This document shows, one piece after another, positions 46,528 to 59,000 of a stretch of DNA of 64,000 bases. The notes under the pieces are model-generated. The model saw only the letters and a program-made list of their open reading frames with translations. It did no database searches and was not told where the DNA came from. Both the position numbers and the translations under genes were made by a program. The stretch spans positions 37,179,501 through 37,243,500 of the forward strand of contig NC_090997.1 of the NCBI RefSeq assembly GCF_041146395.1, in the 5' to 3' direction. Source of the DNA: Eulemur rufifrons (Eukaryota > Chordata > Mammalia > Primates > Lemuridae). The number at the start of each line of letters is the position of its first letter. Within the stretch, counting starts at the first letter, position 1.

Positions 46528-47274
46528 TTTTTTTAAATTTCAGAATATTATGGGGGTACAAATGTTTTGGTTACACGGATTGTCTTTACACTGCTTGAAT
46601 CAAAGTTATAAGTGTGCCCATCACCCAGATAGTGTGAATTATACCCATTAGGTATGATTCACCCATCTCCTCCTTCCCCCTCTCGCCTGCACAATTTTCA
46701 CTGAGTTTTACTTCCATCTGTGCACATGAGTGCTAATCAGTTAGTTCCAATTTAATAGTGAGTATATGTGGTGTTTTTTTCTCATTCTTTAAATATTTCA
46801 CTTAGGAGAATGGTCTCCAGTTCCATCCAGATTATTGCAAAAGGTATTAATTCATTTTTTATGGCTGAGTAGTACTCCATGGTATACATATACCACATTT
46901 CATTAATCCACATATGAATTGATGGGCACTTGGGTTGATTTCACATCATTGCAATTGTGAATTGTGCTACAATAAACATTCTAGTGCTGGTGTATTTTTG
47001 ATAAAATGACTTTTTCTCCCCTTTGGGCAAATACCCAGTACTGGGATTGCTGGATCAAATAGTAGGCCTACTCCTAGTTCTTTGTGGAATCTCCATACTA
47101 TTTTCAGAAAGGTTACACTAGGTTTCAGTCCCACCAACAGTGTATAAGTGTTCCTATCTCTTCACATCCATGCCACCATCTGTTATTTTGGGATTTTTTG
47201 ACAAAAGCCATTCTCACTGGAGTTAGTTAAAAATTGTATAGGCACGAATAGAAGATTGAAACAGGATCCATACG
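46528..47274 (-). mobile_element. LINE-1 3' end with short inverted 5' piece
   Basis: Bases 46528-47226 are antisense LINE-1: T-tract, 'cagaatattatgggggtac', 'tggctgagtagtactccatg', 'gcaaatacccagtactggg', 'ccaccaacagtgtataagt', 'aaaagccattctcactgga'. Bases about 47227-47274 are sense LINE-1 ORF2 ('agaagattgaaacaggatcc'), the counterpart of 9139-9182. The inverted piece and main part are separated by about 490 bases in LINE-1 coordinates, so this is a 5' inversion with loss at the junction. No clean target duplication could be read. Confidence 0.8.
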
Positions 47275-48805
47275 TCACAAGTTTTGAAACCATGTATGTA
47301 ATGAGTCTGGAGAAATAGGCAAGGACCACCTCATGAAAAGTTTCATTTGCAAACTAAGAAACTTGCACTTACTTTGCACAAACAGAAGAGAAGACTATGG
47401 GTTTATAGCAGTATGGTGATACAGTGATGCACATGTTTTAAACAGATTATGCTGCCCAGGGCTGGGGAGAGGTGATTGTCTGTTTTACTTCCCCATAATT
47501 TTTGGAGGATCAGTTTCTTTACAGAGCACTTTTGACGACCTACAAAAGTGGTACCTATAGCAACTATGTATTATGTTAATTAATTCCTGCTTCCATTTCA
47601 AGTGACTGCCATAGGTAACAGGTGTGACTTTTGACTCAATTGACTTGCCTCTGTGATGATATGGAAGCTTGCGTATCTCCTGAGTTGAGGACACATATTT
47701 TTAACCTGGGCAAAGGATGACAGCTGATGCCAAGGGACAAAAGCAACAGACTTTGTTCTGCTTCTCCATATTTGTTCTCCACTCTCTGTGCCAAGTTGTG
47801 TTCCCTGAGATGCAGACTTTTCTGGATGGACCTATAGACTACATTGTCCTCTAGCTTCAGGTTGAGTTATATTTATGGCAGTCACTAGCAGAAGATCAGA
47901 CAGCAGAAAAGTAAAGGCTGTTTATTTCCCCATCTCTTTTCATGCTAAGACTGCAATTGGTAGATGAGCTGAATATACCTATCAAAGACCTCAGCTTCTG
48001 TCCAGTACCACCACTATAGTACAGCCATTCTCTGAGTATCTGTAACTGTTCCCCTTTCTTAACCCAAAGTAGAGTAGTAATAGCTCCTTTCCAGCCCCAG
48101 AGTGCTTCCTTATCCTTGGTTAGTTTTTCCTAACCCTACCGACTTCTTTTGTAATTTGCTCCTTCATTCAACTTTTCTCAACCATCCTCACTTGGATGTG
48201 CCATGTTTCTTATTGGAACAGTTAATCATCTTATTTTTATTTGTAAAATACATTTTATAATGAAGAAATTACCTTCAGCTAATATCTGTAACATTAAAAA
48301 TTTCTGCACAGTAGTTAACTGGAGCAATTTAAATTAGGTCATAGTGAGCTAATTATCAAGGTTGGTAGATAAAATTAACCTCCTTTGGCAAAGATAGTTT
48401 ACAACTTTAAGTGAATAGTTTTCTTCAGCAAACATTCATACAAATGTAGTTTTCTACACCAAATATATTTCAGTTTAAAGTTACCAGTCAGTAAGCCTTA
48501 AAATTGGTAAAACGAATAATTTAATAGTAAAGAATAGCTTTTTACTCTGTTATTCAGATGAGCTGAGAAACACAACTTTATGATAATAAAGTAGACAGTA
48601 GGAACATATTGAATTTAAATTTTATGGTAATAGGAATGTGAATATTTGCTAACCTTTTCTCATCTCTCAAGCAATACACAATGGCTAAGTGCTTGTCTTC
48701 TCAATGCCCCTAACCCTACACATTCTTATTCTTTATTCCATTTTGCATTAATGACTGAAACCTGTAACTTCTGTTTCATTACATTTTATCCCCAAGATAT
48801 AAATT
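47275..48805. other. Unassigned stretch
   Basis: No gene or repeat recognised. The 69-codon minus frame at 47485-47694 has no domain. Confidence 0.45.
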
Positions 48806-48817
48806 AAAGAAAATGGG

Positions 48818-49159
48818 GGCCGGGCGCGGTGGCTCACGCCTGTAATCCTAGCACTCTGGGAGGCCGAGGTGGGCGGATCGTTTGAGCTCAGGAGTTCGAG
48901 ACCAGCCTGAGCAAGAGCGAGACCCCACCTCTACTAAAAATAGAAAGAAATTATATGGACAGCTAAAAATATATATAAAAAAAATTAGCCGGGCATGGTG
49001 GTGCATGCCTGTAGTCCCAGCTACTCGGGAGGCTGAGACAGGAGGATCGCTTGAGCTCAGGAGTTTGAGGTTGCTGTGAGCTAGGCTGACGCCATGGCAC
49101 TCACTCTAGCCTGGGCAACAGAGTGAGACTCTGTCTCAAAAAAAAAAAAAAAAAAAGAA
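48818..49159 (+). mobile_element. Alu SINE, strepsirrhine type
   Basis: Starts GGCCGGGCGCGGTGGCTCAC and is complete through the right monomer (GTTGCTGTGAGCTAGGCTGA, GCCTGGGCAACAGAGTGAGA) to an A-tail of about 20. A 12-bp duplication 'aaagaaaatggg' flanks it (48806-48817 and 49160-49171). The cut site is AATT|AAAG, a LINE-1 endonuclease type. It retains more CpG sites than the other two Alus, so it is the youngest of the three. The 65-codon frame at 48882-49079 is Alu. Confidence 0.95.
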
Positions 49160-49359
49160 AAAGAAAATGGGGTTTATAAAGTTCTGTTTCAACCATCATT
49201 ATGTAACCCTGGGCAAATTGTTTACCAGTTTGGTTTCAGTATATTTATCTATTAAATGAAAGTGATAAAATCTATTTTATAAGATTTAGAAGAGGGTTTT
49301 TTAGTTAAAATATGCAAAAGTGCTTTGAAAAATATTACACAAATAGTGGAAAAATATAT

Positions 49360-49600
49360 ATTTTGGAGGAAGAAACCAGGATTAGAATCCTAGCTCTCCT
49401 ACATATTAATCTTTTTGTATATATCGAACAAGTTACTTAATTTCTCTTTAATTTATTCCTCACTTGCAAAACATAGGGCAAATAAGATCTTTCTGATAGG
49501 ATCTAATATTATAACAGTTAAATGAGATTATGAATAAAAGTATTCAGTGTAACTTTTTGTACATAGTAGACACTCAAGTAATGAATTCCTCTTCACTGAT
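49360..49600 (+). repeat. MIR SINE relic
   Basis: 'gattagaatcctagctctcc', 'caagttacttaatttctct', 'cctcacttgcaaaacatagg', 'acagttaaatgagattatga' and 'tagtagacactcaagtaatg' follow MIR order. Confidence 0.65.
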
Positions 49601-52189
49601 AGCCCAGGTAAATATCTTCACCATTCTCCATGTTACTCTATTGCAGTGTCAAAGAAAAATTGCACCAGACAAAGTTAAACAGACAAGGAAGACTTATTCG
49701 AGACTGTTGAACTCAACTCCACTGAAACCAAAGGCAGAAGCCTTTTTAAGCACTAGGGTGAGCTAGTGGGAAGGTACTGGGAGGCCACTGGGTAGGCAGA
49801 GGTTGACCAGTATGCTGTGTGGATCACATGAAGTTATTATTGAGTTTGCAAGTGTTTCATTCTGTGATGAGGCCATCTGTGCCCGCCAATCGGTGCCCAT
49901 TGAGCTTTGGCTCATATTCTCCCACAGAGACTTGATGATTATATTTCAGAAAGATGACTCCTCAGTCTTTAGGTCCTTAAGAAAGACATTCCTGAGTTGT
50001 AAATCTAGTGAGAGGCTGGGAGAAGATTTATATACATTGCAAAGTTTCAGAGAAAGAATTTGCAATTACAAGGTTTCTAAAGTAACCACTCTAAGAAAAG
50101 GGAAGTCAGGGTCTAATGTCAGGAAGAAACCCATCTAAAGTTTACTTAAACTGAGGAGAATGTTAAGCCCTCTTGGTCAGTGGTACTAAGATTGAGTTTC
50201 CAGGGCAATTTTTTCTGGAATTGGACTTTATTAATTGAAAGCAGTGCTATTATTAGGTAAACATTTGTGAAAAGCTGCAGAGAAAAAATTAGGCCCCAGG
50301 AGAGCTTTATGAATATGATTTTACCAGAGAGAAGAAGTAAAGACATTTATTGCACAGGAAATGTATAAAAGGTCAGAGGCATCAAGCCACTGGATATATG
50401 AATGTGGGCAGATTGTTTTATTGCTTTGCTTATTGCCTCATCTGTAAAATGTGTGTAATAGATCGATTCCATAGATGTGGTTTGTGAATATACACAGCAT
50501 GTTCATAGAGGCCCTAGAATGTAGGGGGTAGACAAAAAAAAAAAAAAAAAGTTCCCTTTCTACTAGTTCCTACTTCCTCCTTTTCTCATTGGTCATGACA
50601 TTTTATAATTTATCTATTTCCTTCTCTGGCTTCCTTTACCTCATTTTATTTTATTATCTTTACTCAGAGTAAAAAATAATACCCTTGACAGAGGAGAGAG
50701 CTAATTTTATTACCTAACTCATGGCAATCAGTACCCATGTGTCTGCGTTTAGATTCTAGCAGTGAGATACTTCACTTTTCTGTATTGCCACTGGTAGAAT
50801 ATTGCACTCAACTGAAACAAAACAAAACATAGCACCCAGTCCAGACTCAGTTACAACGGAGCCACATATCTCTTCAGTTTAGGAGGTAGAATTCCAGTGG
50901 CTTGAGCTTGGCTGCTGTGAGTTACACTTTCTGGAAAGCATCCTGCCACCCTTGTCGTCGATTTTGACAATGATTGCTCTCCCCCTACCCTTCCCCATTG
51001 CTCCCTAGGAGCCCTGAGGTGAATATACCTGACTGAGATGAAATTAATATTGTCCTTTCCATCGCCCACGTTTTAGTCCCTGATTCTTACTCATCTTTAC
51101 TTGTTTCCTCTTCGTAATTATAGAAGTTGTCACCCCCCTCCTTTTCCTTTATTTAGTTGTTCTAGGCCATTTTATTTTTTTCCTTGAAACTCTTGCTGTT
51201 TTTTTTTTTTTTTTCCTTCCCACAAGACATATTTAAACTCCTTTGTTACATTTTTGGACTTCCCACTTTCTCATCTTTTCCCTAGGCAGTGACCATACCT
51301 TAGGGCTTACTTCTTCAAAATAGTAAGAAAGCTCTCAAGATACTTTCAAAATACTTTGTCTTGCCTCTTCCTTTGCACAGGAAACTTATCTTCATAAAAC
51401 TCTCAATCTCCCTGGCAAACTTAAATTAATTATTCTCAGATTCTAGAGACTTCATTAATCTGCCTCACCTTCATGATCTTCAGATATTCCATGATTTGCC
51501 TACATTACTCTTCACTAATGGAAGTTTTGCTCATGGCTACATTGACTTCATCTTACTCTCTTCCTGGGCCTTCTAGAGGGCCCCTTCTTCAATTTTATTC
51601 TTAGTTTTGCCCTTCACATACGTGAAACCAATTCCACTCTCTTCCCTACATTCACATGCCAAACTCAAGTGAGATGTGTATAACTTTGATTACCTTATAC
51701 CAACAAACAACAGAGAAAGTGAAAATATATTTGTCAGTTTTACCCAATTCACTTTGCAAAAGAGAAGAGGAAATTGTGTAATGGTTTTGTCTTATTTAAG
51801 TGAAAATCCCCTAAGGGCAGAAGCAGATTGCTCTTTTGCAATATCATATTCAATGTGACAACAAGGACAGAGTAAGTGTTGCATAGCAAACACTATTTTT
51901 AACAGGCATTGTGAACTCTTTTGTATTATAATTTTCAAAATATGGAGAGAATCTTTTCACTTTCATTTTAAAGCATTTTTCAGCCTATTATAAAATTGTA
52001 CTGCCCCCATGTTTATGAATAAGGTTCATATTTTTCCTGTCCAAATTGCAGGTTTTCAAACATATGTGTCAATCACAAGTGTAAATCATTACCACCTGTG
52101 ACATCAATTATTCTTATTTGCTAGTTACCATAGCCCAGCAATAGGATATAACATTTATCTATGGTGAATACTAATCATGATTAAGCTGG
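49601..52189. other. Unassigned, partly repeat-like
   Basis: No gene is supported. The section 49640-50170 ('gacaaggaagacttattcga', 'aagcctttttaagcactag', 'gaatgttaagccctcttgg') has the compositional look of an old LTR or retroviral relic, but I cannot name it. Its 111-codon frame at 49803-50138 has no domain. Lone poly-A (50535-50551) and poly-T (51199-51214) tracts occur. Confidence 0.4.
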
Positions 52190-52340
52190 TGAAAAGCAGT
52201 CCCTGAGACCGAATTCTAGATCTCTCCCCTACTTACAAGCACACTGCACTGCAGTCTTTAAAAGTAGAAACTTCCTATATATTATTTCATTTATTCTCAA
52301 AATATTTCTGAGGCATTACAATAAACTAAATGCTCCTCTT
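52190..52340 (-). repeat. MIR-family relic, antisense (weak)
   Basis: 'tattatttcatttattctca' and the following 'tttctgaggcattacaata' sit in antisense MIR order, following a 'gaattctagatctctccc' phrase. Tentative. Confidence 0.4.
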
Positions 52341-52474
52341 ACTGAACAATTCAGCACTGGGCGGTGGTGGTGATAATCCCCTTTAAGATTTGCCCTAGAG
52401 CAGCCCACTCCTCCATTCTTAACTAGTCCCACATGTTACCCAAAGACAAATGCCGAAATGTTTCTCTTTGAGTG

Positions 52475-52590
52475 GATATATTCTCTGCTATATTAAGCGT
52501 CCAGAAGACAAGACTATTTTACTCATTATTGAGTCTCCTTGCTGGCCCAAAATATGTAGTCAATAAAATATTGTGGAACTCACCCAAAAA
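52475..52590 (+). repeat. L2 LINE 3'-end relic
   Basis: 'agcgtccagaagacaagact', 'actcattattgagtctcctt' and 'atatgtagtcaataaaatat' follow the L2 terminus. Diverged. Confidence 0.5.
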
Positions 52591-52789
52591 TGAATGTATG
52601 ATCTCACAGTAGTGTCTCAAATCTATTTTGGTTGACTATAGCCATTCTAACTTAATATAGAAAAATTGGTAATCATTTGATAAACATTACTTAAATAGAA
52701 ACTTGTGCAATTTAAATTATGAAAAAGGTCACAGAGAAATGGAGGCAAGTCTTTTGGAGATAATCATTAAGAGTCTAGTTTCTGTAGTA

Positions 52790-52975
52790 CACAGATATTC
52801 TCTGTATCCTAACACCATCGTAAATTAACTGTGTAATCTTGGGTAAGCTACCTCCTAATATCTCTGTCCTCACCTAAAAAAGAATGTGATCAACAAGCCA
52901 TGCTATACAGGGTTGTAAGGATTAAATGACTTGATATGTGACCATCACTTAGTATATAATTGTGACAAAAAAAGA
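52790..52975 (+). repeat. MIR SINE relic
   Basis: 'aactgtgtaatcttgggtaa', 'gctacctcctaatatctctg', 'acagggttgtaaggattaaa' and 'tgacttgatatgtgaccatc' match MIR in order. Confidence 0.75.
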
Positions 52976-53954
52976 AAGTAGTGAAAACTGAGGGCCATCA
53001 GATAAGTATGATATAGAATGTTCGCTGGGTGCAGTATTATGGGGCAAATTGAACTGCCCTGATAAAATTTCTGGAATAGCTGTAAAGGGAGAAGAAATTC
53101 AATCATAAAGATAACATGGGGCTAGATGATAGAGAATCTTAATTGTTAAGGTAAAATTTTTGACTTTAAAAAGAGCTAAGGCTGTATACCAAGCAGTAAT
53201 AGAAATTAGGACATAGGATTTGGAGAGCATTAACTGGACAATGTGCTGTGCGTGCGATAGATCCAAGAAAAAGAGTAATTGAGTATAGCAGGTTGTGCTC
53301 TAAGATGTCCTTGCAGTTGGCCTAGGACAAATGATAAAAATCTCATGAAGTTTGGAGGCTGCAAAAACAGGGACACAAGTTTATACTCATAAACCATTGT
53401 TGAACAAGACCCAGAATGGTTTAATGAATTTTGACACAGCTATGCTCTGGTAACACCATGAATCTACCTGAATGCAGTCATCATAAGCTGCACTGCCATA
53501 AGCCAGCCATTACCATAGCTCCATATTGTCTTCATAAATCAAAAGATGGCTAAGGGAATGTAATGCTGTTTCCTCTGTGTAATGTCCCTGTACATGGACT
53601 CATGATGTCCAGATCTTACAGTGGAAACTTGATTAATCACTCATATATATCCCTAAAGGGCTGAACTTGCTGGAGAAAGAATAGATCACAGCATATTTTG
53701 CAGGGTTTTTAGAACATCTATGAACAGTCAAAAAATGCATGGAGACATTTGTGCTGGGATGAAGGGGAGAGGAAGCAACATCAACAAGGAGAAGACAGAT
53801 CCATAAATAGAGAATGTAAAGTGCAAAGACAAATTTCACCTAAGTACATGTTATGATAAACCAACCTTGCCCCCATTCTTAAAATGATTATATCAGGGAC
53901 TGCTATCATCCTAATGCATCAGTGTTTTAACAAGTAATTGATCAACGTCTACAA
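52976..53954. other. Mostly unassigned
   Basis: 53090-53240 has a weak antisense L2 look ('agataacatggggctagat', 'tttttgactttaaaaagagc'). The remainder, including the 68-codon minus frame at 53633-53839, was not assigned. Confidence 0.4.
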
Positions 53955-54060
53955 AATTTCTTATGATAGATATAGACATAGGTTTAGGTATCAATAGAGA
54001 TAGATACAGATATAGGTATAGATGTAGATATAGATGGATATAAAGATATAAATGCTATGA
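53955..54060. repeat. (GATA/GATATAG)n simple repeat
   Basis: Degenerate GATAGATATAGACATAGG-type units over about 95 bases. Confidence 0.85.
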
Positions 54061-54342
54061 ACCTGAAGGATGTTTTCTTGATGACAGAAGATGAAGGTAT
54101 AACTATTTAAATATAACATACCATAAAACTGCTGATAAACAAAATGTTAATAACTCAGGGATATTTCCAGTAATGTGATGCATTCCTTTGTCTTGGGACA
54201 TATTCTGTTTAATATTTCTAGCCACAATTAGATAATGAAACACAAATAAGGCTTACAAGATCTTTGGATGTACAAACATGGGAAAGGGAGTTAATATATT
54301 TGGTAGAAGGGCCAAAATTACCACAGGCTCGAGGATTAGCTT

Positions 54343-54390
54343 AAAGATTATCTATCGATCTATCTGTTTATCTATCATTGATCTATAATG
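54343..54390. repeat. (TATC)n simple repeat
   Basis: TATCTATCGATCTATCTG and TTTATCTATCATTGATCTAT; partly complementary to the GATA tract 300 bases upstream. Confidence 0.8.
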
Positions 54391-56624
54391 TTATTGAGAC
54401 ATATTGAGTTTCCCATTTACTTTCTGAAAAATTAGTTCTATTAATTTTCCAATATGGGAACTTTTTTTCAATTAAAGGAGAACTAGGAAATATCTTAGTC
54501 ATGGCTGTTTGAATTGTAAGTAGCAAAAAGAAACTGAAGTTATCCTAAGCAAAACAAATAAATGTATTTGATGAAACTACTGTTATTTCATGAAAATCAA
54601 AAGCAGCCGATCCTTATACCTAGAGCTGTGACTGCAATAATAACTAGAATGTCATCAGAAACCTAAACCTTTTTAATCTCTCATTCTTTTATTTCTCTAT
54701 CATCTGATTCATTCTTCTTTCCTTGCATGATTATTCTTCCTGATTTCTTCATATACATATGGAGAGAATGGGCTTCCTAACTTTACATTTTCTTCCTTTT
54801 CTTGATCTAATCAGACTGACTACAGATATCTTAGTCTTTATACAAAATTCTAGACAGAAAAGTAATAATATTTGGTCCAGCTAGGAGCAGATGTCCATAG
54901 TGGTCCCAAAAGTGGTAGCCAAGGTGGTGGGAAAGGTGAGGAAGTAGAATCATGCCTGTTGGGGTATGCAGTTCTTACAGAAAGAGCCTTCCTGAAAACT
55001 GAAGAGGCTGTCATTGTTTTCCATATCAGGAAGATAGCTGATTACATAGTCAATATGAGCCAAAAAGGTATGCAGTAAAATGTTACCCAAAGGGGCAGGA
55101 GGCAGAGATTCTTTCTGTTTTCCTTGTTGATAAAAACCACATGTGAAGTCCTGTATTCTTCCAAGAGGGGCTGGAAAATAAGAAAGCACATCCACTGACT
55201 CCAGCTTAGGAACTATTCTTTAATAATTCCCTTTAAATCCCTAAAGAAAAATGGCTTCAGGTTGTGTTTTATTAGTGTACCAGGGGAAAATGTATAAACA
55301 ATATAACTCAAGTCTCCCTATGAATTTGGTGTTTGTATTGCTTAAAAATGTAATTCTCTAAAGTTAAATTATAATAGAACAGTATTATTGATTAAGACAT
55401 TATCAAAACATCCAACAAAAAATATAAATATCATTTTATTTTCTGTATTTTTAAATTTTGGATATTTTTGTCCTTACTGAGAGGTTCCCACAGATGATAT
55501 ATTCTATCACTCTTTATCCAGGAAGTAAACTTAAGACAAAGAGGTTAATTCTTTGTCTGTAACCCAAAGTATACTCTTGGATTAAAACTCAAGTTTGTAT
55601 ATGTTTTAGTATTAAAAGAGACACTTTCATGAAAGTAACCTCTCTGTAAATGAAAATCTGGATAAGGCTCGTATGTGGAAACAAAAGTCTAAAGAGAAAA
55701 AGAAATAAGTTCCACTACTTTCTTAACATTGGAAAGGTTCAATTGCAGATCTTTAAGCAGGAACTAAGAGAAAAGTCTCTCAATGTCAATCCAATATGGT
55801 CTTCCATCTTTGATTTTCTTAATAGTGTGGTTACAGCCTCATTAATATATAAATCTAGAAACATATTGATAAGATTAGGAAATATCTTCTAATTAGTTAC
55901 AAAGGCTTAGATCTCCAATTTCTGTAGATTGAGTCCACACTTCTAGAAAGAAAGGAAGAGACACACCCATCCTACCCTTATCTCCTGTCACAATTTCCAA
56001 GCATTGCATATTTCAACCATTCCATTCATTATAAAGTTCCCTAGAAAACTGATACTTTGTATTCTTTTGCACATTTGGGGAGTAAAGAGTAAAGAAAAAT
56101 CAGTGTGCGCTCTTGTGTGTGTGTGTGTGCATGTTATGAGTGTTTGGTGTTTGGGAGAACTGAAGAAAAGAGAGAGAAAACTAATGAAAAATGTGCATAA
56201 TACTGATTTTATGAAATGTTATTCTTTATAAGGTGCAATTCCTCATTCCCTGCCACCATAATTGTCCTTCCATAAGACCTTACTTATGCTTTAGTGCTTC
56301 TTTTTGATATATAAAATGATCTCATATTAGTCTTTTTATTTGATATACACCCCAAATGTCCTTCTCTTCTCTGTCCATTTGATTTTCATTTATTCCTCAC
56401 AATCCATCTTATCTTTGAAGACATGCCTAATTTTAGCAGACAAAATAATCCTTCTTATTTGTTTTTTATTTTTTTGATACCAGAACTTTGCACCAACTAA
56501 GTTTTAGAACTTATGTTGTTTTAAATTATTTGCATATCAGAGAAATGGGAAGCTCCTTAAATTACAGATTTCAGTTAACTCTATTCCTTTAGCACAGTGT
56601 TAAATCATAGTTAATAATACCATG
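54391..56624. other. Unassigned stretch
   Basis: No gene or interspersed repeat recognised. A (TG)n run lies at 56116-56130. Frames at 54872-55195, 55650-55892 and 56004-56231 have no domains. Confidence 0.45.
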
Positions 56625-57100
56625 TTAATTTTATATTACTGCATAACAATATTATCATAAATCAAGCAGTTTAAAACAACACACATTTATTGTCTCACAG
56701 TTTCTATGGGTCAGTGGCCTAGGCATATCGTAGCTGGGTCCTCTGTAAGGCTACAGTTATGTTGATAGCAAAGGCTGGGTTCTCATCTGAAGGTCTGAAT
56801 GGGGAAAGATCCACCTCTATGCTCACGTGGTTGTCAAGAGCTGTTGGAATGTGGGCCTCAGGTTCTTTCTGGATATCAGCTTGAGGCTGCTCTCAGGTTC
56901 TTGCCATGTAGACCTCCTCAACATGGCCTCTTGCTTCATTGAAGCCAGCAAGGGAGGGAGTCTCTTAGCAGGAATGCTGTTATAGTCTTATATAACGTAA
57001 TCATAAAAATGGTTTTTCACACTTTTGTCATATTCCATTGGTTAGAAGCAAGTCACAGGTCCCACTCACACTCAAAGGAAGGGGAGTACACAAAGACATT
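56625..57100 (-). mobile_element. Old LTR relic, antisense (ERVL/MaLR-like)
   Basis: 'aacaacacacatttattgtc', 'tcacagtttctatgggtcag', 'gtagctgggtcctctgtaag', 'tctcatctgaaggtctgaat', 'catggcctcttgcttcatt' and 'ccattggttagaagcaagtc' occur in the order of a dispersed mammalian LTR read antisense. No viral coding sequence. Class recalled with moderate confidence, subfamily not. Confidence 0.5.
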
Positions 57101-58859
57101 AGTACAAAAAGGAAAGGATCATTGAAGGTCCTCATAGAGTCTGTTCCCCACAAGCATAGACATTTTTGTTTTACTCACTTTGTGTTCTGGTGGAGTAAAA
57201 AGGAGCGACGTAGCTGGTGGCTCACAGGAATAGAGAGAAGCATCGCTGGGAGGTGGAGCGTCAGTTTTAGTTCAACTGTCTTTCTGTTATTCTTTTCTTT
57301 TGGTTCATCTTTCACAGGACCATCCTTGGTGTTCTACGTATCTGCTCCCCCACTCTCTTTCCTAGGTATAAGGCAAAATCTAAAAGATAACATTTAAAAC
57401 TTTGTCATGTAGAAAATTTTAGAGAGTAAATTCGTTAAATTTTAGAGAGTAATTCATTAAATGCAGGATATAAAATCCTACCTATAGTGTGCTTATAGCT
57501 CTTAAAACAACTCAAATAATTATCATAGGAAAAGATTAGAAGAATATAAATATACTTATAGTGGGACTGTAGTGTGGGACTAAGGGTGATTTTTTAATTG
57601 TCATTGCTATTATTTTCCCATATTTTCTATTATATGTATGCACAATTCTTATAATAGTGACATAAAAGATGAAATTTATTTACAGATAAAAACAGTTTCC
57701 CATATTATTTGCTGGCTATTAGCATTAGTCTAATGAGAGTAAGGTAAAATTGAACCAGAATGTCTTTCCGATGGCATCTTTCTTTTGAGATGTGATGATG
57801 CAGAACACTTACTGAAAAATACCAGAATTTCTAATGCATTTATGATGGATATCAGTTTGAACATGAGTCTATACTCTTGAGGACTACTATTCTAGGGTCA
57901 TTGGCACTCCGAGGATGCATATGATTCTCTTAAACCTCAAGCAAAAAGAAACACAGCACATAACTCAGGGCCAATGAACCAAATGCCAATTCTGAGAGTT
58001 GAATTAAAAAAAAAATAAAGTTTCCCCAAAACATCTTGTTATCATTAAAATGGAAAATCTAAAGAGAGTTTCTTTAAAAGTTCTCTAAGTTTTCCCCCAA
58101 AACACCTTGAATGCTACAATTACTTCTCTGAAGTGAGAGATTACATCTGGTAATAGAAATGTCAATCACAGGCATACTGTCGGTCATTCTGTGAAAGCCT
58201 TTGACCCTAGAATAAATCTATAGAGTATATTGTGGCTTCAAGTAACAAGAAATGAAGCTGAAGTTGTCATGATCTGCTCCTAGAATGGTTGTAGAAAACC
58301 AATTCCTTGACAACAAATTACTGATATCCCTTTTGCAGGTCTTGGAAAAGATAAAGAGTGAAGAATATAATAAATTCCACATGGACAATTATTCACCAAA
58401 TTCTTAAATTTAAATATGATGTGCTTTGTTATGGTAGCAAAATAACTTCTCTTGTAATTCATTATCTCAATTTAGTAGGTGGCAAAAGGAACAAAAGTTC
58501 TAGCGTAGGTTTCTCCCCTTTTTTAAAAATATGAAGAATGCACTCATATCCAAATATTACAACTTCATTGATATTAAAACATCCTAAAAGTTTAAAAGTC
58601 TTGGTCTTTAATGGAAAGTTTAATGTAAATTATCTTGGTATATTCTGTACCATTTGGTACTGAAGGTTTCTATATAGCAAGCCTAAAATTACCTCTCCAG
58701 GGTCCCCGGTGGGCCATGTGGGATACTACAGGAGTGTTCATTAATTTCTCCAGTCTCTCTCAAGTTGCACAGAAATAACCAGCCATATACTTAGGGTAGG
58801 CTAGTGGAAGACTATGCCTTGTAGTTCTTTTGTATAATAGAAAGTGCAGAATTAAATAT
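57101..58859. other. Unassigned stretch
   Basis: No gene is supported. The 119-codon frame at 57038-57397 starts in the LTR relic and has no domain. A short tandem duplication lies at 57414-57458. Confidence 0.45.
57414..57458. repeat. Short tandem duplication (22-23 bp x 2)
   Basis: AAATTTTAGAGAGTAA with TTCGTT (57414-57436) is followed at once by AAATTTTAGAGAGTAATTCA with TT (57437-57458). Confidence 0.85.
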
Positions 58860-59000
58860 GAGATAACATGCTTACTGAGCACCTGCAATGTGTCCAACAT
58901 TATGTAAGCACTATATATTACACAAATAGATTAAGGCATTCCTGCTATCTTTAGAGTGCTTATACTCTATTTGGGAAGATAAGAAATGTATATACAGAAA
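58860..59000 (-). repeat. L2 LINE 3'-end relic, antisense
   Basis: 'gcttactgagcacctgcaat', 'gtgtccaacattatgtaagc', 'tagagtgcttatactctat' and 'ttgggaagataagaaatgta' match antisense L2. Confidence 0.7.

Noticed and set aside
57038..57397. 119-codon plus-strand frame
   Set aside because: Its first part lies in the LTR relic, there is no recognisable domain, and no coding context was seen.
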